64,000 nucleotides of DNA, taken from assembly GCA_947179485.1 (NCBI GenBank), contig OX359247.1:3563060-3627059 (forward strand). The letters are read 5' to 3'. Below are positions 24,541-34,500 of this stretch, piece after piece; positions within the stretch are counted from its first letter, which is position 1; each line of letters starts with the position of its first letter. A program made the position numbers and the translations under genes. Origin of the DNA: Allacma fusca (Eukaryota > Arthropoda > Collembola > Symphypleona > Sminthuridae). The notes under the pieces were generated by a model. The model did not search any database. It was given only the letters and a program-made list of their open reading frames with translations, and had not been told where the DNA came from.

Positions 24541-25102
24541 GTGAGAAATGCGGCGTGAATTACAGTACAATAATTCTATACAGCATGAGAGCCTTCCACA
24601 ATAAGCATGAGAATGTGACTTGAAGGAAGAGTTGGGAAAGGATACAACAACAACAAAAAACGAAATTCAAACTGTGAATAATAAGCTTCTTTTTAGAGAG
24701 GAAATGGACACACAAAAAATTACCTCTGCAGGAAGCTTGTCACAAGAAATTGCCTGGTATATCTGTTAATGTCCAAAAAATGTAGTCCTATATATATTTG
24801 CTTGAGACTCCCTGGGAGTACATACATACATACATCATGGGAATGCATATCTGCATAACTTTTAAGTTTCGTTACAAAAATTTGACGTGAACATTTTTCA
24901 CCCCTTATCTGTAGAATATAAAATAATCCGCTCCCGTCAGCAGTTAAGGTGTGAACAATCGTAATAATTTCTTTAAGATTCACACGTTCAGGTTAAATTT
25001 TTAAAGGAGCATAACGTTATTTCATAATTGACAGATAACAATCAATCTTAATTTCCTTATTTTCTCTTTCAGGGAATAAAAGAATTTGAGACTGAGACTG
25101 AA

Positions 25103-28100
25103 ATGGAACTAAAAAATCTAGTCAAACGGAGTTGGAGTGGGAGGCTTGTCATTGTCCCATTGATCGCAATCTTTGCCATAAACATCCATTTGGCTGATGG
25201 GTACTCAGGAGGAGCACCGCCGGTTCCTTCAATATGTGAGTCCATGGTCCCTAGCCACGGAGTGGGAGGCCAAAGTAGTCCATCCCCTTATTTAATCAAA
25301 GTTGACAAGACAAGTGTCAATGGAGGCGAGAAAGTTATTGTTACAATCGTTTCCGGACCATCTCAACAACCATTCAAAGGCTTCTTAGTTCAAGCACGGT
25401 CTCAAAACTTTCTCAAAGAGAAAGCAACCAAAGGGAAATTCGTGAAGGAGATTAAAGCTGATGCTGCCTCTCCAGAAATGGCCCAAGTGACGGATTGCTC
25501 GGATGTGAAAGCATCCTCCATGACTCATACGAATAGTTTGGAGAAGAAAGAAGTCCAATTGGAGTGGACAGCACCAAACGAAGATGGGGACTTTGTGATG
25601 GTGTAAGTTTGATGTTTCCCAAATTACTAGATACATAAGTGACTGTCAAATGTGACTTATGAATAATAAAGCCGAGCACAGCATTCATAGGATGTTTTTA
25701 ACGTTGGAAGAACTTGACATTGATAATCAATGATTGATATGTTGTTGCTCTCTATTGCAGTGCAACAGTTGTTGAGAACTTCTCAACTTTCTGGGCAGAG
25801 AAGCCATCTGAGGTGATCAAAGTTAAGCGAAGTGCAGATTTCGTTCCTGAAACCACAACTCCAAAGCCCGATGTAAGTAGCTCTGGGATTTCCCCCAAAA
25901 ATGCATCTAAATTTTTTAATTCCGGGTATTAATTCTAACTTCTTTGACCACCAGAGAGCGACCCCAGAGGTTGAACAGAAGTTGGAAGATATTTACAAGG
26001 ACTGTGGTAACAGTCATGCGGACATTCCCAAAGGATGTTTTGGTCTTCCAAGTGGCTGCATTGGCAATAGAAATTGTCAAATATTTGCAACCTACAGAAT
26101 GGATGGTGACAATGGTGCACGGTTTGAGCTGACTGGAAAGGCCTCATCATATGTGGCAGTAGGGATTTCAAAGGATTCAAGCATGGTGAGCATACATAAT
26201 TAAATCGCTTAAAATATCCTTTTGTTTTGATAATAATTACCTGGAAGAATTTACAACCCAGGGTAGCAAAAATCAATGTCAATGTTATAGTATTATTACA
26301 ATGCTCTCGTGCCTTCTAGGGGGAAGATGCTGTCATTGGGTGCCGTATGGATGGCCGTAACATTGTGGTCGCTGAGTACTTCAACACAAGAGGCAAATCC
26401 AACAGAGGAGTCACGCGAACTCCAGCCGTAAGTTCATACTGATTGTAAACGTAGTTATCATGATTATCGTGCATCACGAAAAATCCACAATTTGAACAAA
26501 TACGTACACTCCAACAATAATAAGGAGGTACTTAGTCTGGTTGCAAATTTGACGAAATGGTCTCTTCAGGTTCTGCCTAGAGATCATATAATTTTTCAAT
26601 TTATCCTTTGTAATTTTAAATGATTGCATTGCTCACAGACCAGTATCATTAGCCATGCTGAAGGAAGCTCTGAGGATGGGTACATCATGTGCAAGTTCAA
26701 TGTCAAGGGCAAATTCGAGGTTCCAAATGCTACCAATACTGGAAATGAAATATCTTTTGACCTAGCCAATGAGAAAGTTCACCTGCTACTTTCAAGGGGA
26801 ACGCAATCTGCCAAAGGTTCGTTTTTTTAGGAATCCAGAGTTTTAAAATCAAAGCAGGCTTCACAGCTTGTAATAGTTTCTAAGGCAGTCCAGACCATAC
26901 CGATCCAGTTTTACAAATAAATGCAATTATTATTATGTTTACAAATTTTTGCAGATTACTTAGGAAGACATCCAACGTCGAATGATCGGGGTGCGGCCCC
27001 AAGTCCCCTTAGTCTCTCTGTGGTTGCTGTTTTGGAAGAAAAGTCTCCAATTTTAATTCAGCTTCATGGTTGTTTTATGATCTTTGCTTGGCTTTTATGC
27101 GCTTCTACGGGAATGTTCACGGCTAGATATTTCAAACAAACGTATGCAGATTCCAAACCCTGTGGTGTCGCCTTTTGGTTTATGGTGAGTTTGAATAATA
27201 TGATTTACATTCTGGGATCTGTAATAACTTTAATATTAAGGATGTATTAATTGTTGCAAATATTTGAGCTTTTAAATTCAAGTCATTATTAATGAAGGAC
27301 CTGTGATCAATGTGTACCTCATCCTTGTAGATTCATCGGTTATGCATGGCATTGACAGTGCTACTAACAATTGCTGCATTTGTCATCATCTTCGTGGAAG
27401 TTCAAGACATCACACCTAATCCCACGGGAGCCATTGCAGAATATTACCATCCCATTCTTGGATTTGTGTTGACAGGACTGGCTATCCTTCAGGTCTTGAT
27501 AGCATTTTGTCGTTGCATGCCTTCGTCCAAGCATCGCTATCTCTTCAATTGGTTTCATTGGCTGGTGGGAAACACGGCACATATTGTGGGAAGTAAGTTG
27601 TTGAGTTTTGATGTCAATGTCAGACTCAGAGTCATTTCATTTTCATGCGAGTTGTAGGTATACACATGTATTTAAAATGCAGCTCCTAATTACTTGGGAT
27701 CAAATGCACATAAAGTAAATACAAGGATAATAAAATGAGCAGTTTTTTATATTTCCGGTAAATTACATGCCAAGTCAATAATAATTGGTTCTATTTGTTG
27801 CAGTTGCGTGCATATTCCTGGCTAATGACTTAAGTAAATCAAATCTTCAAGGTCAGCAAAGATATTGGATAGTGTTGGTGGCTTTCGTAGCTTTCCACGT
27901 TATCCTTCATATCGTCATGTCGGTAAGTTTCAATTTGGCTTGTGATCCAATCTATTTGCATGTCATTAAAATATCCACAATACACATTCTTTTGAATTCA
28001 GACAACAATGTTAATTCAGTCATCGTTTCCGCATTCTTTCTAAATACTTATGTAATTATTTTTGTTCAAATATAGATACATACTCTCAGAGCCGATAAGA

Positions 28101-28371
28101 AAATGGAGATTAGGAACAAAAAGCGGGCCGTTCTTCCTGGGCCTATGAAATTAAGTGGGCTGGATGCTGAAGCTCCAGTAAGTTACCCAAATCCTTTGAA
28201 AACTGATTGAAGTGTTATAAATGTATTTTGATGAGGTTGAGACACTTGAACTAACGGGACTTTTTCTTACAGGGAACTGGATTCCGATCAGCGATCCTAG
28301 CAATTTATTTCCTTGGAGCCGCTGGAACGGCAAGCGCCTTAGTGTACTTTTTTATTGAAAATTTACATTAA
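25103..28371 (+). CDS. FRRS1: Ferric-chelate reductase 1 homolog, canonical Reeler-DOMON-cytochrome b561
   Basis: Ten coding exons, 646 residues: 25103-25602, 25761-25872, 25955-26185, 26320-26427, 26639-26816, 26955-27184, 27331-27592, 27804-27922, 28076-28177, 28273-28371. This is the domain order of animal FRRS1/SDR2; the symbol is a family-level call. A signal peptide ends near residue 33, before YSGGAP. Reeler is about 34-195 (FKGFLVQAR, MTHT, WTAPNEDG, STFW), DOMON about 207-381, and six-helix b561 about 395-646. The DOMON keeps Met in SKDSSM and His in LGRH. b561 His are in IQLHG, MIHR, YHPILG and FHWLVG, with FHVILH in helix 5. Expected role: passing electrons from cytosolic donors such as ascorbate through two membrane hemes and the DOMON heme to outer acceptors such as ferric iron. 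A leader intron is likely. An AATAAA lies at 29068; the true 3' end is uncertain. Confidence 0.94.
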
Positions 28372-29574
28372 CAAATTACTTATGATTTGTGAGTAACTGT
28401 CGTACTGATCAACTCTATTGAAGTTATTGTAAAAAGTATGTGTCAGGTTGAAAAATCTCAAATTAAGTATTCCCGTCGTTGTGTTAAGATTGCATTTGAA
28501 TTTGTTTGAACGGAGAGTACAATTTTGTGGAGAGTTTTTATTAAATTAGTATTAAGAGTAACAAATTCTGCCATATTTTAACATAATATATAAATCTCAG
28601 CGGTTTTAGAGTCGGATATTTTGTAGCGACTGTAGTGTATAGTGTGTGGTTTTGTATATATAGCATTAGTTTTATGCCAGCTGGAGATATTATGTACCTA
28701 TAATAATTACTTGTATGCGTGTAATATTATTTCATCTATCATTACGATAATCATACATACCTTAATGTTCTTTTGCCAAGCCTCGGACAGAAGTATGAAA
28801 AAGCTAGTGTTAACATAATGCAGAGAAAATTTTAGGGGTGCTGGATGATCAATGTTTTTGTCCCATATCTTACACCAATCGCTGTTATTTTAAACGTTCC
28901 AAATAACTTTCCTATTCCCTACATGGAGCATGATAGATTGAAATAATAATATGTATTTGTGAAACAATCAGAAAATTACTTGAAATTACTTTTTATACTG
29001 CTTATACTGAATATAGCTTTTGTTTCAAGCTGTTCACGCGCGTGGTACTTGTACAAGATGAAACGCAATAAATAAAAAACCAATTTTGATATTAATTGCA
29101 ATTCATTTTGGTCACGGCAAGCATAAAATCTCTTCATTTTTAATACTTGTCCTGTCAAGCATATCATGTACATAGCTGTAATTATTTGAAATATGATTGT
29201 AAATTATGCTTTCGTTCCCGGAAGCGCATTCACTTTTTACTTGCCTTGCTTGTTACATTACACACGGGTTATCTGTATCAGGTACGTTCGTGTACTGAGG
29301 GTATAAATTATCATGTGAGTAGTAAAACAGGAACTGCTGTATGGCTTGTGTTATTTTTAACTACTACTCAAATTCTAAGTGTCAAATGCATTCTCCCAGT
29401 ACTGTCAAAAGTTTATGAACAAAGTGTATCATTTTGAAGGATGTGGTTTGGTCACTGCGGTGAAGTACAAAAGTAAGAGCACGGAAAAAAAACTCTCAAT
29501 TTGTAGTTTCCTTCAGATTCTGTCACTCTTCCGGTATTAGAATTAGAATTATTATTGTTTCATGTACAATCTGA
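28372..29574. other. 3' UTR and intergenic spacer
   Basis: AT-rich, no open frame with coding character. AATAAA at 29068-29073 could end the upstream transcript, giving a long 3' UTR of about 700 bases. The next gene's possible initiator is at 29575. Confidence 0.45.
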
Positions 29575-29580
29575 TCAGTT
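29575..29580 (+). promoter_or_regulatory. Possible initiator (TCAGTT) of the Reeler-only gene
   Basis: TCAGTT lies 73 bases before the ATG at 29648 and is identical to the hexamer upstream of the 9820 gene. No TATA box is obvious. Confidence 0.25.
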
Positions 29581-29647
29581 ACTCGATCTACACATCCAAG
29601 ATTGGATTAGATAGGGCAATAGGACTGTCCTCTGTTGAGTCTTCGTC

Positions 29648-30377
29648 ATGATATCACTAAAATCCACGTTGCTAATTGCAACGCTGGTCATCTTCTACAA
29701 TACAGTTGAGATACACTCATACTCCAGTGGGGCTCCAGCAACCGACGAACTCTGCGAGTCCATGAAACCACAACATGGTGCTGATCCCCAGACGTCGCCA
29801 TCTCCATACGCAATCCTCCTTAGCCAGGACACTGTGAATCCAGGACAAAAGATTCGCGTGACTATTAAGGCAAAAGATGGGGACAGTACAGATTTCCTGG
29901 GATTTTTGATAATTGGAAAGCGACTCTCTAATCTTAATGAAAAAGCCTCCAAGGGTACGTTCATCCTGGAGAACGAAGCTTCCAAAAACACCAAAACCAC
30001 TGATTGCTTTGGAATCACAGCATCCTCCATCACTCACACCAATAACCAACCCAAAAAGGAAGTTACTTTCGAGTGGCAAGCCCCTTTACAGGAGGGAGAA
30101 TACGTTCTTGTGTAACGAGAGATATGGTTCTAAATTTTATAAACTTTTCTAACTTCATTTTTTAGCTATGCAGTTTAGGTAAACAGACTGATACCTAAGG
30201 ATGCTAAAATATGCTTATTTGTATTTCAGTGGAACCGTCGTCAAATCCTTTACGGTTTTCTGGACCCAAATAAAGTCCGCAACAATCACAGTCAAGGGCC
30301 AGAGACGTTCAAGTTCTTCTAGCTCCAGTAAAAGACACCACAAAAGCAAGAGCGTGAAATCTCAAGTGCTAAAATAA
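29648..30377 (+). CDS. Secreted Reeler-only protein with basic Ser/His/Lys tail
   Basis: Two coding exons, 29648-30111 and 30230-30377, give 203 residues. The intron is phase 2 at exactly the place where every Reeler gene in the array is split. A signal peptide ends near residue 24, before YSSGAP. The single Reeler domain (about 25-170) has CESMKPQHG, FLGFLIIGKR, ITHT, WQAPLQEGEY and FTVFW. In place of DOMON and b561 there is a short tail with seven Ser in a row, then RHHKSKS and a stop codon; no membrane helix follows. Known Reeler-only arthropod proteins include immune-induced secreted factors of the Hdd11/noduler type, so a role in recognition or defence is possible, but here it is inference. 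It may instead be a truncated duplicate of its FRRS1-like neighbours. AATAAA is at 30492-30497. Confidence 0.85.
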
Positions 30378-31509
30378 GTTATCAAAAAAGTTGGTTAATG
30401 GATCCAGAGCAATTTCCATTGATTGATCTTTCTGCAGTTATGCAATTCTAAAATCACGCCCGATAGTTTTCCTCTCAAGTCCAAGGTTCACAATAAATTA
30501 CTATATACATTCTGTATTTTACGTGTCACCAAAAGTTTACTTAAGAATTAATGGGAAAACATTTCACTGCTACTACTTCTACTAGTACTAATTCCGGTGA
30601 AAATTCCTAACAAATATATCTTATTTTCCAATATTTGACTTCAGACAATTTCCCTTTATCGAATAAACATTTATTTGGAAAATAAGTACTGAAACAAAGC
30701 ATTGCCTATAATAATAATTATTGCATGTTTGCTGCAAAAAAATCGGGAAAGAAAAACATCAACATTACAGGAACATCAACAGTAATTTACGTTCTAGATA
30801 AGCAATTATTCATTCGGAAAATACGCCAACTTACATATATGAGTATAATCATATATGTGATGAGTAAATAAATACCGTTGAGATATTATTGCTTGTTTAC
30901 TCATGACGGCATGTAATTGCATAACTATTTTTGCACATGATTAATACCTTCGTTAGTTTTTAATTGTGCAAATTTTAAAAATATACCGACAAATATGTAG
31001 AATATACATGGTTTGTCTTACTAAATCTTAAGGAAATTACATAACATCCTACTGTTACTCATATTTTGCAAAAACTCTATCACTGCGTCATGTGATGGGA
31101 AATTACAGGCGGTTGTCTCCATACTATCAACAGCTACTGAGTTAATCTTTGGTAAAATTTACTATGACTAGTGCCCTATGTACTTGAATACCAATTAGTA
31201 ACTAATCATGAGTCATGGCGGATGTGGTGTTTCAAACCTTGCCTAGGTTCGCATAAGGAAAACTTGGATTTTGAAAGTATCAAACGCTTCAGTTTCTTCC
31301 ACACTGTCACCTTACCTATTTGGAAACCTACGAGAGCATCAAAGCTCATTTAGAATTTCAGGGGCTGTAATACATTAAGTAAATTGGTAAAATAAAGAGT
31401 GTTCAAAGAGTGTCGAGGATCGTATTCGGAAGCAATTTTCGAAAACGATTTTAATATTCAGCAATCATTTAATTCCCCGTGTCTAAAAACTTTTCCCGTT
31501 GAATTCAAA
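30378..31509. other. 3' UTR and spacer between Reeler-only and four-DOMON genes
   Basis: AATAAA at 30492 is the likely end of the upstream transcript. The remainder is AT-rich with no gene. The open frame of the next gene extends upstream to 31399 but contains no ATG before 31510. Confidence 0.45.
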
Positions 31510-34500
31510 ATGGCGTCGAGTAATTATAAACGTTTACTCACCCGAATCCTACTAGCACTTCTTACTGGCGTATCTCAAGTTCAGAGTTACTCCCGTGGAG
31601 CTCCAAAGGGAGTATGTGACACAATGGTACCAGTCCATAATCAAGCACTCCCGCAAACGATTCAAAGTCCTTTCGAAGTTCGTTTGAACACGACACAAGT
31701 GAAACCTGGCGGAGTAGTCCAGGTTCAATTAGCTCCACAACAGCGAAACGACGCTTTCAAAGGATTCATGGTCATCGCTAAGGAAGAGTCGAGGTCGGAT
31801 TCGCAACCACAAGGAAGATTTACGATTCCTAAAAATTCAAGTGGATCAGTACAGCATGTTAATTGCGATGATGTTCCTGGAACATCCGTGACGCATACGG
31901 ACAATTCTCCTAAAAATTCCATAGTATTCAACTGGGTGGCCCCTAGAGAGCCCGGAGAGTACAGAATATAGTAAGTTTCCAAATTCCAAAAAGTATTGAT
32001 GACATTTATGGACGCATATTAACTATTCACGTTATACGTCTAAGAATCCATTTTGTTCCAGTGGAACGTTTGTTAAAACGAAGCATGTGTTCTGGGTGAA
32101 CGTACCATCTGACCCAGTCTCAGTACGTGAAACGAGACAAGTAGGACCACCCGTCGCGCCCTCTTACACCAATATCTATTCTGGTTGCGGTCAAAACAGT
32201 TCAACGAGTAAAGGTTGCTTCGGGCTTCCAGAAAAATGTGTAGCAGCAGGGAACTGTGACATGCTCGTAACTTTCAGGAAGGCCTCAAACTCGGAGAATA
32301 CTCTTCAAATTCAGCTGATGGGCCTTTTAACTAATGACACGCATAACAATGGTTACATAGCAGTGGGATTTTCGAAAGATGACCTAATGGTAATGACATT
32401 TTATAAAATTTCTTCAAACGTTCTATGATCAATAATATAATTGAAGTGAGAAGCTAACTGCAAGCCAAATTAATTCCTAATCCAACACATTCCGTCGATT
32501 TTAGGGATCTGACAGCGTCATGGGATGTTTTCAAAGCGATGATGGTACCGTTCACATTCATGAGTATTATAATAACGGTCGAAAGAATGTAGAAGTTGAT
32601 CAGGTAAAATTTCACCAATTGTTCATTGTTTTTGACTGTGGCTCCGTTTTAAGGAAATTGTTTATTTAATTTAGAACACTATTCAATCTCAAGGACGCCA
32701 GGGAGCCCTCATTGATGGTACAATCTCCTGCGAGTTCACTATCGCCGATACAATTGATTTCAGCCGGAGAAATCGGGGTCCACGTTTTGAATTGTTAACG
32801 GAACCACTGCAACTATTACTGGCCAGTGGGGTTACTGATACTGGAAAACACGGTGAGAATAATCACGTTGTGCTTGAAGGGGAATGCCATTGCTTATCTT
32901 ATATTATTTTATAGAAGAATTTGCACGATTTGTTGCATGATTGTTAATTACATTGAATTAAAGTGTCCCTATATATTTACATACTTAGGTACACTTCAGT
33001 ATCATGACAACAACCGGGGAGCATCGAAGACGAAAGCACAACTCGTCAATTACCCAGCCTGGGATCGGCACGACGATAAAGATGATCAAAGTACTGTAGG
33101 AGGGAATGGTGATCATTCTACAGTAGACGAAATTTACAACGGCTGCAGTGCAGATAACTGCTTCGGGATTCCGGGAAATTGCATCGATTCTAGAAATTGT
33201 GAAGTGGTCGGGAAGTTTAGACCCATCAACGGAACAAGTGGTAGGGGTGTGCAGGGAATAGACATTGAGCTGAGTGGGACCACCTCTGAGGAAGGCCCCG
33301 AAGGTAGTTATATAGCTATCGGAATCTCAGAAAATGACAAAATGGTATGTTTCAAAATGTACTAGAAATCGTAGACCGTTACATTTGAATAGTATGAATT
33401 CAATTATTGTTTTTAAAATCAGGATTAGTTGGAGGGGATTCAATGATAATTTTATTGATGGAGCTTATTTTGACCAGGGTACTGATAGTGTCTTTGGATG
33501 CTACGTGAATGGATCGGTAGTCAAGGTCGGAGAATATTACAACATTCCAAGAACCAGTGGCACAAAGAGCTGGGCTGTTTCAAGAGTAATATATTTTTTT
33601 GATTTAGGGATAATTTACTGTATTATCTGCATTGAAATTTCTGAGTGTAACTTTGTATATCATTTATTTCATTTTCCAGGCCAATGGTGATGCTGTTATT
33701 TCAAGTAAATCCGGGAAGTTACAGGATGGCACTATTGGCTGCAGCTTTACTATAAAGCCAGTTATTAATTTGGAGGCCCAACTTCAAAGAACATATGATT
33801 TGAGTAGCGAAAATGTATTTCTCCTGCTGGCAAAGGGCCCATCAGCTAATGATGGTATATTAAATTGGTTGAAAACTCACTGGGAAAAATGTTCGATTGG
33901 AGATTTAAAATTTAACATTTATACTATTTTTTCAGATAAGTTGGGTTACCATTCAACCAAAGCCCCATCTCCAGAGCCATTCCAACTTGCACAAGGGAAG
34001 CAGCGACCCAGGGGAACTTGTTTGGGTATTCCTGCAGGATGCTGTCAGACACAGAAATGTGACGTTATGACAAACTTCGTGGCCAAGAATGAAGGAGGAA
34101 GAGCAACTTACGAATTTTATTTAGAGGGAAAAGTCCAAAAACAACTTTCCAGTTATGTTGCTGTTGGAATCTCAGATGATAATCGAATGGTAATTCCTTG
34201 AAAATATTTCAAACTACAATGGATTTGTCAATGCTATTTGAGACACATAGAAAAGAATCGAAATTGTAATTGTTGACACATCCTTGTGATTAGGGATCCG
34301 ATAGCGTGTTTGCCTGTTACAACAACAACGGAAGCACTGTTACAGTACGGGAATTCTACAACGATCCATCGTACGCCAATTATCCAGTTGTTAGAGTTAG
34401 TTCCAGCATATTTTTAATTATTTAGCAAATTGAAAGCGGACTAGTAGAGCATGGGTAACTGTGTAAGCTAATATGCTACCGATGGTTTTAAAATTTTGTA

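Noticed and set aside
29695-30079. Two long minus-strand frames
   Set aside because: Both are antisense to the Reeler exon at 29648-30111, which has a signal peptide, Reeler motifs and a conserved splice site.
31399-31509. N-terminal extension of the four-DOMON gene
   Set aside because: The frame is open but begins at GTG with no ATG; ATG 31510 has good context and starts a proper signal peptide.
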